Below are positions 15,427 through 24,388 of a DNA stretch of 64,000 bases, one piece after another. The notes below the pieces were generated by a model that saw nothing but the letters and a program-made list of their open reading frames with translations, made no database searches and was not told where the DNA came from. The position numbers and the translations under genes are program-made. The stretch comes from an uncultured Acetatifactor sp. (lineage in GTDB: Bacteria > Bacillota > Clostridia > Lachnospirales > Lachnospiraceae), in the NCBI GenBank assembly GCA_947624245.1, contig CANQJL010000009.1:25821-89820 (forward strand), given 5' to 3'. Positions within the stretch are counted from its first letter, which is position 1. Each line of letters starts with the position of its first letter.

Positions 15427-16347
15427 CTACTTGCGCCGATGGACCAGCGTATAGATCAGTTCCTCCAAAAATTCGCTGTCCCCGTCGATGCTTCTCAGGT
15501 ATTTCTCCACCGCTTCTTCCGAGAGCGATTCCACCAGCATCTTGGCATCCTCCAGACCGTACAGCGTCACATAGGTCTGCTTGCTGTTCTGCGCGTCGCT
15601 TCCCACGGGCTTTCCCAGCTCCGAGCTGTCTCCCACCACGTCCAGGATATCATCCTGTATCTGGAAGGCCATGCCGATATTCTCCGCACAGCACTCCAGC
15701 GCGCGGACCTGCTCCGCGGAAGCGCCCGCCAGAATCGCGCCGATCTTCATGGAAGCCGCGATCAGTGCTCCCGTCTTGTGTTCATGGATAAAATGCAGCT
15801 GCACCTCCGTCATGGGGGACTCCTGCGTCTGGGCCTCGATATCCACCGTCTGCCCGCCGATCATGCCGTAGATGCCGGCATTGTGCCCCAGAACGGACAG
15901 GGCGCGGACAATTCTCCCCATGGCCTCCGCGTCTGTTGCGTCCACCGCTTCAAACGCCTTAAGCGCCGTCTCGAAAGCATAGTTCAGCAGGCCGTCGCCC
16001 GCCAGTATACCCATGGCCTCTCCGTACACCTTCCACGTGGTCTCCCTGCCCCTGCGGTACTCGTCGTTATCCATAGCCGGCAGGTCGTCATGGACCAGCG
16101 AATAGGTGTGGATCATCTCGATGGCCGCCAGAAAGGGTTCTATCTCCTTCCCCGTGCCGCCGCAGAGCCGATAGGTCTCCAGCATCAGCATAGGGCGAAG
16201 CCTCTTTCCTCCCGCCAGAACGCTGTAATTCATGGCCTGAAGCACCGTCCTCTGCCAGCCCTCCTCCCTGGGAAGAAAACTGCCGATGATCTCCTCGATC
16301 TCTTTTACTTTTTTCTGCAGCACTGCGTCAAATTTCTGTCTCTCCAT
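15427..16347 (-). CDS. ispA: Polyprenyl (farnesyl/geranylgeranyl) diphosphate synthase
   Basis: A 306-residue all-helical prenyltransferase. The first Asp-rich motif is DDLPAMDNDEYRRGR and the second is QIQDDILDVVGD. GGKRLRPML and GQTVDIEA are also present. The residues before the first DDxxD motif (IHTYSLVHDD) fit a short-chain, farnesyl-type enzyme, though chain length cannot be proven. Its first bases overlap the xseB 3' end by 20 nt. GGAGG lies nine bases before the ATG. Confidence 0.94.
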   Translation of the reverse strand: MERQKFDAVLQKKVKEIEEIIGSFLPREEGWQRTVLQAMNYSVLAGGKRLRPMLMLETYRLCGGTGKEIEPFLAAIEMIHTYSLVHDDLPAMDNDEYRRGRETTWKVYGEAMGILAGDGLLNYAFETALKAFEAVDATDAEAMGRIVRALSVLGHNAGIYGMIGGQTVDIEAQTQESPMTEVQLHFIHEHKTGALIAASMKIGAILAGASAEQVRALECCAENIGMAFQIQDDILDVVGDSSELGKPVGSDAQNSKQTYVTLYGLEDAKMLVESLSEEAVEKYLRSIDGDSEFLEELIYTLVHRRK

Positions 16348-16561
16348 GATCCCATTCCTCCGGCTCGCCGCTCTCGCTCAGCATCTGCACCTGCTTTTCC
16401 ACCTTGTCTATCTGGTCGTTGCACTGTTTCAGGATCTCCATGCCCTGACTGTAAGCCTTGAAGGCGTCCTCCAGAGAGATATCCTCCTGCTCCAGGGTTT
16501 CAAGGACTTTGTCCAGGCGCTCAAAATTTTCTTCCAGACCGTATTGTTTTTCTTCGCTCAT
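16328..16561 (-). CDS. xseB: Exodeoxyribonuclease VII small subunit
   Basis: A 77-residue helical protein that binds XseA to form the single-strand-specific exonuclease VII. The family pattern is clear: YGLEENFERLDKVLETLEQE, then ISLEDAFKAYSQGMEIL and CNDQIDKVEKQV. Length is normal. It lies between xseA and ispA and overlaps ispA. Confidence 0.93.
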   Translation of the reverse strand: MSEEKQYGLEENFERLDKVLETLEQEDISLEDAFKAYSQGMEILKQCNDQIDKVEKQVQMLSESGEPEEWDHGETEI

Positions 16562-16612
16562 AACTGCCTCTTTTCCTCCTGCCTGCGGCTCCTGACGGGC
16601 TGCCTTGCGTCC

Positions 16613-17836
16613 CTATACGGTCCGCGGCCCATCGGCGTCTGTCTGCTCCACACGCGCCCGCAGACTGCCGTCACAAAATTGTATCCTCAGGGCCTGTCCT
16701 ACCTTTGTCTGCGCCACGGACCGGACATTCGCACCGTTCTCGTCGGAGACATAGGAAAAGCCGCTGTTCAACTTTTCCAAAGGGGAGAGCCCCTTTAACC
16801 GCTCGATATAGAGAGCCAGCCGATGACGCCTTTCCGCCAGCAGCCTCTGCATTCCGGCCTGCAGCTTTTCTTCCGCGGACAGAGCCTGCATACGGTTCTC
16901 GCGAATACGCCCCGCCGGACTTGCCGCCTTCAGACGAAGGCTCATGCGCTCCGCCAGGGACCGCTTCTCCCGAAGGACTCCCTCCATGGCCCGCTCCAGG
17001 CCCTCCCGATACGCCGCAAGCTCCCCGTAAATTTCCCTGATATCCGTCACTGCCAGCTCCGCAGCCGCCGAGGGCGTAGGCGCCCGCAGATCCGCCACAA
17101 AGTCAATGATCGTCGTATCCGTCTCATGTCCCACGGCCGAGATCACGGGCACGGAGCACTGAAATACCGCCTCCGCCACCTCTCGCTCGTTAAAGGCCCA
17201 GAGATCTTCAATGGAGCCTCCTCCTCTGCCGACGATCATCACGTCCACATTCAGCCGCTCCAGAGCGCGGATTCCGTTCACAATGCTTGCCGCTGCCGCC
17301 TCGCCCTGCACAATGGCGGGGTAGAGAATGATCTGCACATAGGGATTGCGTCTTCCCGCAATCTGGATAATATCGCGCACGGCAGCCCCCGTGGAAGCGG
17401 TGACTACCCCCAATGTCTTTATGTATCTGGGAATGGGGCGCTTGTATTCCGGCGCGAACATTCCCGTCTCCTCCAGCTCCCGCTTGAGCTGTTCATATTT
17501 CTCATAGAGAAGCCCGTTTCCTGCCAGTTCGATCTGCTTTGCATAGAGCTGATACCTGCCGTCCCGCTCATAGACGTCCACGGCTCCTCCCACGATCACC
17601 TGCTGCCCTTCCGTGAGACGAAAAGAAAGACCCGAACGGCTGCCTGCGAACATAACGCAGCTTACTGTACCCTTAGAGTCCTTTAACGTAAAATAAATAT
17701 GTCCGGAGGGGTGATATTTGCAGTTGCTCACCTCCCCTTTCACAAAGAGGCTCTGCAACAGATAGTCCTGCGTGAACATATTTTTGATATATGAATTCAG
17801 TTGCCCTACCGTATAAACACTTCGAATCTCAATCAC
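16613..17836 (-). CDS. xseA: Exodeoxyribonuclease VII large subunit
   Basis: A 407-residue catalytic subunit. The N-terminal OB fold (YTVGQLNSYIKNMF to SGHIYFTLKD and VSCVMFAGS) is followed by the nuclease core (VVTASTGAAVRDII, VGRGGGSIEDLWAFN, SAVGHETDTTIIDFVADLRAPTPSAAAEL split across the centre) and a long coiled coil from about 255. The start codon is GTG in GGTGATTGA, overlapping the nusB stop by eight bases. Confidence 0.95.
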   Translation of the reverse strand: MIEIRSVYTVGQLNSYIKNMFTQDYLLQSLFVKGEVSNCKYHPSGHIYFTLKDSKGTVSCVMFAGSRSGLSFRLTEGQQVIVGGAVDVYERDGRYQLYAKQIELAGNGLLYEKYEQLKRELEETGMFAPEYKRPIPRYIKTLGVVTASTGAAVRDIIQIAGRRNPYVQIILYPAIVQGEAAAASIVNGIRALERLNVDVMIVGRGGGSIEDLWAFNEREVAEAVFQCSVPVISAVGHETDTTIIDFVADLRAPTPSAAAELAVTDIREIYGELAAYREGLERAMEGVLREKRSLAERMSLRLKAASPAGRIRENRMQALSAEEKLQAGMQRLLAERRHRLALYIERLKGLSPLEKLNSGFSYVSDENGANVRSVAQTKVGQALRIQFCDGSLRARVEQTDADGPRTV

Positions 17837-18239
17837 CCTGCTTCAATATTTTTGCAAGTATGGCGTTTACGAAGCCGCCGGAGTTATCCTGACCGAATTT
17901 CTTGGCGATCTCCACCGCCTCGTTGATGGCCACTCCGGCGGGAATATCGTCGTCAAAGCACATTTCATACACTGCAAGGCGCAGAACGGTGAGCTCCACC
18001 TTGCCTATGCGCGATGTGTTCCACCCTTCCGTGTTGTCGTTGATCAGCTTGTCGATCTCGGGCAGCTTCCCGCAGACCGCCTGACATCTGGACTTGATAT
18101 AGTCGGCGTCCTCCCCGAAGTTCACGTCCTCGCTGTTCTCAAAGAACAGTCTTATCTGCTCAGGCATATCCGCCACGTCGTGAAATTCAACGCGGAACAA
18201 AAGCATAAATACCTGTTCTCTCTGCTCATGTCGTCCCAT
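17829..18239 (-). CDS. nusB: Transcription antitermination factor NusB
   Basis: A 136-residue all-helical RNA-binding factor of the rRNA antitermination complex. The N-terminus MGRHEQREQVFMLLF is characteristic, and the C-terminal half shows VELTVLRLAVYEM, PAGVAINEAVEIAKKFG and FVNAILAKIL. I chose the ATG at 18239; an in-frame TTG eight codons upstream would give a non-homologous extension. It overlaps xseA and follows the Asp23 gene. Confidence 0.95.
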   Translation of the reverse strand: MGRHEQREQVFMLLFRVEFHDVADMPEQIRLFFENSEDVNFGEDADYIKSRCQAVCGKLPEIDKLINDNTEGWNTSRIGKVELTVLRLAVYEMCFDDDIPAGVAINEAVEIAKKFGQDNSGGFVNAILAKILKQGD

Positions 18240-18293
18240 CTGTGCTTCTTTTTCCTTCCGCAAGATTTACGGTAAATACTCTGACGGCTCCTC

Positions 18294-18704
18294 TCAGGCC
18301 TTCACCTTGATCCCCGCGATGCGAATATTCACATCGGTACAATTCAGCCCCGTCATGTTCTCGATGGCGGACTTTACCTTTGTCTGTACGGACTGACAGG
18401 TGGCGGGAATATTGTAGCCGTATTCCATGGTGACCGCCAGATCCACCGTCACATTGTTCTCCAGCACGTCCACCTTCACGCCCTTGGTCAGGTTCTTCAA
18501 GCCCACTCTGCTCATGAGCTCGTTGGTGATATTGCCGACCATGGCGCCGACGCCCTCCACCTCAGTCGCGGCAAGGGAAGCGATCATGGCGACCACATCG
18601 TCCGCTATCTGAACAACGCCCACATTTTCCTCCTGCTTGAGCACTACGGAGCTCGTCTCCGCAGCCGCTTTCTTTTCCGTTCTCTTTTCTATCTTTTTTG
18701 CCAT
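18294..18704 (-). CDS. Asp23/Gls24 family envelope stress protein
   Basis: A 136-residue protein of the Asp23 family (YqhY/AmaP-linked). Motifs: GVVQIADDVVAMIASLAA, VEGVGAMVGN, GVKVDVLENNVTVDLAV and VQTKVKSAIENMTGL. YqhY genes sit next to accBC and nusB in other Firmicutes and are linked to control of acetyl-CoA carboxylase. Here accBC is absent from the window. The first 25 residues are a charged Lys/Glu-rich extension. It is the first gene of the nusB-xse-isp-dxs run. Confidence 0.85.
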   Translation of the reverse strand: MAKKIEKRTEKKAAAETSSVVLKQEENVGVVQIADDVVAMIASLAATEVEGVGAMVGNITNELMSRVGLKNLTKGVKVDVLENNVTVDLAVTMEYGYNIPATCQSVQTKVKSAIENMTGLNCTDVNIRIAGIKVKA

Positions 18705-18749
18705 AGCTCTATACTCCTTCTATCGAAATTTTAACAAAGCAAAACAGCA

Positions 18750-18777
18750 TCTATAGTGAGTATACCACACCTGTCAA
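18750..18777 (-). promoter_or_regulatory. Promoter for the Asp23-nusB-xse-ispA-dxs block
   Basis: Minus strand TTGACA (18772-18777), 16-nt spacer, TATAGA (18750-18755). A second -10-like TATACT lies at 18759-18764 with GTGACA 18 nt upstream. The promoter overlaps the stop codon of the transglutaminase gene. Confidence 0.6.
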
Positions 18778-20027
18778 TCATTTGTCACCCAAAATGTCAA
18801 CGACCGCTGGACAGGATTCTGCGTGTAGGCGACAGTGTCGCCGTGCCGGTCAAAATACTGAAAGATCTCCTGATCTTCTATCAAAGCGGACACGATCTCC
18901 TCATAGCACGCCTCGTCGGCGCACTTAACGGTAACGTCGTTTCTGCCCTGTCCCAGAGCTCTGTCAAAGAGCGCCGCCATCTGCTCCCTGTCATATTCGG
19001 TAAACAGCGCGCCCTCCCTGACATAATAGTTGGCCGCCGTATCGGTGCACACCGGAAGCGGCAGGCGGTCGTCAGGCACATGCGTGCGCAGCAGCTCCTG
19101 TGTAGTCACGTTCAGGTAGTCGTAATTGATATCGGGAATCGCCGCCAGGTCTCCGTCTTCCTCCTCCGATTGATAGGACGCATCTCCCCACGTGGTGTCC
19201 ACATAGTAATAGCTGCCGTCGATCTTCACCAGATTCCAGGCATGACCTTCCCCGGTATGCACCGTCCCCAGGACCAGCGCGCACTCCACGTTCAGACGGT
19301 GGAGAAGATACTGCGTGGCCTTCGCATACCCCTGGCACACGGAGCTGTGATTGACGAACACCGAATAGATATTTTGATTGTCCGGAGCGTCCAGCTGATA
19401 ATCCGTCTCACGGATCACGGTGTCATATACATACTTGACCTTATCATACTCGGAGGCATCGGCGTCTATGCCCGCCAGGATCCTTTGCACCTGCTCCTGT
19501 ATCCGGTCGTATCGGGAGCGGATCGTGTCCGGATCCGCATTGTATTTGCCCGAAAATTCCATGGCCGTGATCTCGCCCGTTCCCCCGAATCTGGTGTATT
19601 TTGTGTAGGAATAGCCGTCCACGTAGAACAGCTCGGGATGATCGTTGAGCACACACTGAAATATCCTGTCCAGATCGTTCTCGTCAAGCCCTGCTGCCAG
19701 ACCCTCCTCCGACAGCTTCACTTCTTCCCGATATTCCCCCAGAATCCGCTCTATGTCCCGATACCATATTTTTTCCGTCTCGTCCAGCGAGGAAAACGCA
19801 AAATTGCCGCCCTCCTCCAGAAAAGAAACACGATTGGCTGCCCCTTCCGCCTCGAAGGCCGTTCGATCCCCGGCTGCCGAGGCCGAGGCCGTCGGATTCG
19901 GTTCTTCGCTGATATTCAGGCTAAAGTCCTTGGGGCTCTCCGCCATAATTCCGTCCGTGCAGCCGCCCGCGAACAGGCACAGCAAAAACAGAATACCAAA
20001 AGCCCTGCCGCAATTTCTTATTCTCAT
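18774..20027 (-). CDS. Transglutaminase-like domain lipoprotein
   Basis: A 417-residue lipoprotein: signal peptide with lipobox LFAGGC (Cys about residue 23), a Ser/Ala-rich linker, a helical region, and a papain-like transglutaminase core at about 195-275. The likely triad is Cys in SSVCQGYAKA, His in GEGHAWNLVKI and Asp in YYVDTTWGD. Such bacterial proteins are usually cysteine proteases or amidases on the cell surface rather than true cross-linkers. It is paralogous in layout to the protein at 28386-30068. The start at 20027 has GGAG upstream; an earlier ATG lacks a site. Confidence 0.82.
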   Translation of the reverse strand: MRIRNCGRAFGILFLLCLFAGGCTDGIMAESPKDFSLNISEEPNPTASASAAGDRTAFEAEGAANRVSFLEEGGNFAFSSLDETEKIWYRDIERILGEYREEVKLSEEGLAAGLDENDLDRIFQCVLNDHPELFYVDGYSYTKYTRFGGTGEITAMEFSGKYNADPDTIRSRYDRIQEQVQRILAGIDADASEYDKVKYVYDTVIRETDYQLDAPDNQNIYSVFVNHSSVCQGYAKATQYLLHRLNVECALVLGTVHTGEGHAWNLVKIDGSYYYVDTTWGDASYQSEEEDGDLAAIPDINYDYLNVTTQELLRTHVPDDRLPLPVCTDTAANYYVREGALFTEYDREQMAALFDRALGQGRNDVTVKCADEACYEEIVSALIEDQEIFQYFDRHGDTVAYTQNPVQRSLTFWVTND

Positions 20028-20040
20028 CCGTCCGCTCCAC

Positions 20041-21636
20041 TCAGTTCCTTCCAAACTCCGTAAGTACCAGCCCCTTGTTGCGGTCCAGCGTCATGCCGAT
20101 GCTCCAGGAATTTACGAACAACAGCAGGGGATTTCCTTTCATGTCTTTTACCTTCTTCATATCGGAGGTTCCCGTCAGCTTATCCAGATCCACCTCGTCC
20201 TTATTCTCGATCCAGCGGATATGCTCATAGGGAAGGTTCTCCAGCCTGATCTCCACATTGTACTCATTCTCCAGCCTGTATTTGAGCACGTCGAACTGCA
20301 GCACTCCCACCACGCCTACGATGATCTCCTCCATACCGGAGTTGAGCTCCTGAAAGATCTGTATCGCGCCCTCCTGAGCGATCTGCTCGATGCCCTTCAC
20401 GAACTGTTTCCGCTTCATGGTGTCCACCTGGCGCACCCGCGCGAAATGCTCCGGTGCAAAGGTGGGAATCCCCTCGTAGCAGAACTTGTCCTTCGGCATA
20501 CACAGCGTGTCGCCGATGGAAAAGATACCGGGGTCGAACACGCCGATGATGTCCCCCGCATAAGCCTCGCTCAATATCTTTCTCTCGTCCGCCATGATCT
20601 GCTGGGGCTGGGACAGCCTCATGACCTTTCCGCCCTGCACATGGCGCACCTCCATCTGCGCGTCGAATTTTCCGGAGCATATCCGCATGAAAGCGATCCT
20701 GTCCCTGTGCGCCTTGTTCATATTCGCCTGTATCTTAAAGACAAAGGCGCTGAACTCATTCTCCACCGGATCGATCAGGCCGATGTCGGCCTTTCTGGGA
20801 AGCGGCGCCGTGGCCATCTTGAGAAAATGCTTCAGGAATATCTCCACGCCGAAGTTCGTCAGTGCCGAGCCGAAGCACACGGGAGTCAGCTCCCCCTTCC
20901 GCACAAGGTCCAGATCGAACTCCGCGCTGGCGCCGTCTAGGAGCTCTATCTCCTGAATCAGCTTGTCCGCCGCCTCGTCACCGATCATCTCCTTCAGATG
21001 GGCCTCATCCTGCACGGGTATCTCGGTAGCGGTGCCTTCCTTCGTGCCCTTTTCCGTGTCGGAGTAGGAAATCACACATTTCTTCTCCCTGTCGTAGACG
21101 CCCTTGAAGCTCTTTCCCGAACCGATGGGCCAGTTCACGGGACAGGTGGCGATGCCAAGCTCCTTCTCAATGTCATCCAACAGATCGAAGGTGTCGTTGG
21201 CGTCGCGGTCCATCTTATTGATGAATGTGAAAATGGGGATCTTGCGCATGACACAGACCTTGAACAGCTTTCTGGTCTGCGCCTCCACTCCCTTGGACGC
21301 ATCGATGACCATGACCGCCGAGTCCGCCGCCATCAGCGTGCGGTATGTGTCCTCAGAGAAGTCCTGGTGTCCCGGCGTGTCCAGAATATTGATACAGTAG
21401 CCGTCGTATTCGAACTGCAGCACCGACGACGTGACGGAGATACCTCTCTCCTTCTCGATCTCCATCCAGTCGGATACGGCGTGTCTCGCAGTCGCTTTTC
21501 CCTTGACGCTTCCCGCCAGATTGATGGCTCCTCCGTAGAGCAGGAATTTCTCCGTCAGCGTGGTCTTTCCCGCATCAGGATGCGAAATAATCGCAAATGT
21601 GCGGCGGCGGTTGATTTCTTCCGTGTGGTTGCTCAT
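20041..21636 (-). CDS. prfC: Peptide chain release factor 3
   Basis: A 531-residue translational GTPase that recycles RF1/RF2 from the ribosome. G1 is SHPDAGKTTLTEK, the switch region has EKERGISVTSSV, G3 is DTPGHQDFSEDTYR and G4 is NKMDRDANDTFDLLDDIE (split). The C-terminal half holds the RF3-specific VGVLQFDVLKYRLENEY. Length matches the family. Its ribosome site GGAGG lies inside the 3' end of deoB, two bases away from its stop, so the two genes are translationally coupled. Confidence 0.96.
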   Translation of the reverse strand: MSNHTEEINRRRTFAIISHPDAGKTTLTEKFLLYGGAINLAGSVKGKATARHAVSDWMEIEKERGISVTSSVLQFEYDGYCINILDTPGHQDFSEDTYRTLMAADSAVMVIDASKGVEAQTRKLFKVCVMRKIPIFTFINKMDRDANDTFDLLDDIEKELGIATCPVNWPIGSGKSFKGVYDREKKCVISYSDTEKGTKEGTATEIPVQDEAHLKEMIGDEAADKLIQEIELLDGASAEFDLDLVRKGELTPVCFGSALTNFGVEIFLKHFLKMATAPLPRKADIGLIDPVENEFSAFVFKIQANMNKAHRDRIAFMRICSGKFDAQMEVRHVQGGKVMRLSQPQQIMADERKILSEAYAGDIIGVFDPGIFSIGDTLCMPKDKFCYEGIPTFAPEHFARVRQVDTMKRKQFVKGIEQIAQEGAIQIFQELNSGMEEIIVGVVGVLQFDVLKYRLENEYNVEIRLENLPYEHIRWIENKDEVDLDKLTGTSDMKKVKDMKGNPLLLFVNSWSIGMTLDRNKGLVLTEFGRN

Positions 21637-21638
21637 GT

Positions 21639-22802
21639 CTATTTTATATCCTCCAACATGCCCTCCCCTGAAAAAGCGGGCGTAATACCAAAGTATTGTA
21701 ACACAGTTGCCCCTATATCTGCAAAGGTTTTCCGTGTTCCCAGGTCCCGGGGCGCGATTTTTTTACCGTACATGAGAAAAGGCGTATATTCTCTGGTGTG
21801 ATCCGTGGTGGCCGTGTAGGCGGGATCGCAGCCGTGGTCGGCGGTGAGCATCAGCACGTCGTCCTCCCGCAGCCTGCCGAGGATCTCAGGCAGACGCCCG
21901 TCAAAATACGTCAGCGCTCTCGCATAGCCGTCCACGTCTCTCCTGTGTCCGTAGAGCATATCGTAATCCACCAGATTGATGAAGCAGAGTCCCTCAAAGT
22001 CCCTGTCCAGATACTCCAGCGTCCTCGCGATGCCATCCTCGTTTCCTCCGGTGTACACGGACTCCGTGATGCCCTGCCCCGCAAAGATATCCTTGATCTT
22101 GCCGACGGCGATCACCTCCCTGCCGCTGTCCTTCAGCTGATCCAGCATGGTGACGGAGGGCGGCTGCAGAGAAAAATCATGGCGTCGGGACGTTCTTGTA
22201 TAATTGCCCTTTTCTCCCAGAAACGGTCTGGCAATCACCCTGCCAACCCCGTGTTCCCCTGTCAGGATCCTGCGCGCGATACGGCAGTACTCATAGAGCG
22301 TCTCCACAGGAACCTTTTCCTCATGGGCCGCGATCTGGAACACACTGTCGGCGGAGGTGTACACGATCAGATCTCCCGTGCGCACATGCTCGTCCCCGTA
22401 ATCCTGTATGACCTGTGTGCCGGAGTAAGGCATATTACAGAGCACTCCCCGACCGGTCTGCTCCCTGAAAGGCGCAAGCACCTCCTCCGGAAAGCCCTGC
22501 GGATATGTGGGGAGAGGCCGCGGTGAGTAAATACCGGCGATCTCCCAGTGCCCCACGGTGGTGTCTTTCCCCTTGGACGCCTCCCTCATGCGGGCGGTGA
22601 CGGCTTCCGGAGACGCACATTTCTCCCCCGCATTCACGCCCTCTATATTAAATAGCCCAAGACGCCTCAGGTTCGGAAGCGAAAAAAACGGACTTGAGGA
22701 CACGCTTCTTAAGGTGTTCACGTTCACATCTCCGTAAGAAGCCGCGTCCTCCATTCCGCCGATTCCGAAACTGTCTAAAACGATCAAAAATATTCTCTTC
22801 AT
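21639..22802 (-). CDS. deoB: Phosphopentomutase
   Basis: A 387-residue alkaline-phosphatase-fold mutase that interconverts ribose-1-phosphate and ribose-5-phosphate in nucleoside salvage. Metal and phospho-acceptor motifs: IVLDSFGIGGMEDA, the phospho-Thr region GKDTTVGHWEIAG, and MLTADHGCDPAYTATTDHTR in two parts. VDYDMLYGHRRDV is also typical. I used the ATG at 22802, which gives the standard MKRIFLIVLDSFG start; a longer frame from 22856 is not supported. It lies between spoIIIAH and prfC. Confidence 0.95.
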   Translation of the reverse strand: MKRIFLIVLDSFGIGGMEDAASYGDVNVNTLRSVSSSPFFSLPNLRRLGLFNIEGVNAGEKCASPEAVTARMREASKGKDTTVGHWEIAGIYSPRPLPTYPQGFPEEVLAPFREQTGRGVLCNMPYSGTQVIQDYGDEHVRTGDLIVYTSADSVFQIAAHEEKVPVETLYEYCRIARRILTGEHGVGRVIARPFLGEKGNYTRTSRRHDFSLQPPSVTMLDQLKDSGREVIAVGKIKDIFAGQGITESVYTGGNEDGIARTLEYLDRDFEGLCFINLVDYDMLYGHRRDVDGYARALTYFDGRLPEILGRLREDDVLMLTADHGCDPAYTATTDHTREYTPFLMYGKKIAPRDLGTRKTFADIGATVLQYFGITPAFSGEGMLEDIK

Positions 22803-22909
22803 GATATCTTCTGTCCTTTCGCTCCGGCTTAGGTGCCGATATGTAAAGTGTACCATAAATACCCAATAAATTATACTACTTTTTGTACTTCTTATCCGTT
22901 CCGCCCAAA

Positions 22910-23650
22910 TCAGCGCACCACCGTGCTGATGATGATATTTTCCGCGGGTATGTCGGTCTTTCGCTTCACGATGTCCTCTATCTGGGCGCGCATCACATCA
23001 TCTAAGGCGGCTGCGTTGACCACCACATCCACGGCATCGCCGTTGATGCTCACCACCACGTCGTTAAAGCCCTTTGCCTCCAACAGTATCTCTGCCGCCG
23101 ACTCCTTTTCGGCGATCTCGGTCATCTTCACCATGCTGTCCACAGCGGCCTGTTTCTGTTCGTCCGTAAGGCCCGTGCTGTTGATGATCTCCATCAGGGT
23201 CTCCTTGTTGCGCGCTCTGGTCTGTTCCTTTAAAAGCTTTGCCTCGGAGAGCACCACCGCCACGTCGCTGCTCGATGTGAACACCGCTTCCCCGGGAATC
23301 TCATCCTGATTCGGAGTGACCTCTGCGACCTGATTGCCGCTGACGCTCTGCGCCGTATCCGTATTCAGATAATCCTCCGCATAGTCGCCCTCCATATCGG
23401 AATCGAGACTTTCAATCTCTCCGGTGCCTACGCCCAGCAGATCTTCCTCAGACAGGTCCAGCAGACCGTCGGACGTAAAGATATCGTCGGAATCCACGGC
23501 GCTCACATTGCCTGTGTAATCCACGTCATCATCTACTGTCAAATAGTCCTCCTCAAGACCTGTGCCCGCAAATTGCAGATACCCCGCGATGGCGATCATG
23601 ATCGCAAGGGCCGTTATCATAAGCTGGTTTTTCTTGATCAGGTTTTTCAC
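22910..23650 (-). CDS. spoIIIAH: Stage III sporulation protein AH
   Basis: A 246-residue bitopic protein. One membrane segment (LMITALAIMIAIAGYLQFAG, residues 10-29) is followed by an acidic linker (about 35-110) and a C-terminal YscJ/FliF-like ring-building domain (about 120-246). The linker holds repeated EEDLL and SVSGNQ segments. In the mother cell it pairs with forespore SpoIIQ across the intermembrane space to form the feeding channel. The start is GTG at 23650 with GAGGGG upstream. It is last in the spoIIIA operon. Confidence 0.93.
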   Translation of the reverse strand: MKNLIKKNQLMITALAIMIAIAGYLQFAGTGLEEDYLTVDDDVDYTGNVSAVDSDDIFTSDGLLDLSEEDLLGVGTGEIESLDSDMEGDYAEDYLNTDTAQSVSGNQVAEVTPNQDEIPGEAVFTSSSDVAVVLSEAKLLKEQTRARNKETLMEIINSTGLTDEQKQAAVDSMVKMTEIAEKESAAEILLEAKGFNDVVVSINGDAVDVVVNAAALDDVMRAQIEDIVKRKTDIPAENIIISTVVR

Positions 23651-23713
23651 TTATTATCCCCTCTTTGCGTTTTACTATTTTATTGTATGAGCTGTCTGAT
23701 AGTGATATGCATA

Positions 23714-24388
23714 CTACTTTGTCTCCATCTTTACCACTGATACCTTGTGGGCTTCCACGTCGAACAGTGCCTGAACGATCGCGATGACGGTGCGCTTTAC
23801 GCCTATGTCACCCGCGCCCTGCGCCACCACCAGGACGCCCTCTACCTCCGGCAGCACTGTCTTGACCACATAGGGCTCGCTGTCGCTTCCCACAGAGCGG
23901 TATACCACGCTGTCCCCTGCCTCCACCTGGCCTGTGACCCTGCTGCCGCCCTGGGCGTCCGTCTCGTTGACCGTCTGGCGGGTCACCGCCGCCTCCCTCT
24001 CCACCACAAGCTCCTTTGACGCCCGCAGCGTGATCATCACCTGCACACGGCCCACTCCCGCCACCTGGGACAATGCCTGCTCAAGCCTCTGCTCCAGAAG
24101 CCGCGCATACTCCTCCTCCGAAAGGTCTTCTGCCGCGGCTTCCCCGTTCCCGCTGCCGGCCTCCGTCTCCTGCCGTGATGCCGTCCCCTCCTTCTCCTCG
24201 GCGTCGCCGTTTTCCTTGCCGCCCTTTTCCATGGGTATGGCGACGATCAACAGCAGCACTCCCAGCAGCACCAGAACGATCAGATTGTCCCTGCGGAGCC
24301 ACTTTTCCGGCACCTTCTCCCTGATTCGTTTTCTCCAATCCTCCCACGGCAGCCGCCCGAATCGATTCTTATTATCTTGCTTCTCCAT
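23714..24388 (-). CDS. spoIIIAG: Stage III sporulation protein AG
   Basis: A 224-residue membrane protein that in B. subtilis forms a 30-fold ring of the SpoIIIA-SpoIIQ channel. Seen: cytoplasmic basic start, one membrane segment (LIVLVLLGVLLLIVAIPM, about 36-53), an acidic linker, then a ring-building domain (LEQALSQVAGVGRVQVMITL, EPYVVKTVLPEVEGVLVVAQG in two parts). The start at 24388 is preferred over an ATG two codons earlier by spacing from GGGGG. It overlaps spoIIIAF. Confidence 0.93.
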   Translation of the reverse strand: MEKQDNKNRFGRLPWEDWRKRIREKVPEKWLRRDNLIVLVLLGVLLLIVAIPMEKGGKENGDAEEKEGTASRQETEAGSGNGEAAAEDLSEEEYARLLEQRLEQALSQVAGVGRVQVMITLRASKELVVEREAAVTRQTVNETDAQGGSRVTGQVEAGDSVVYRSVGSDSEPYVVKTVLPEVEGVLVVAQGAGDIGVKRTVIAIVQALFDVEAHKVSVVKMETK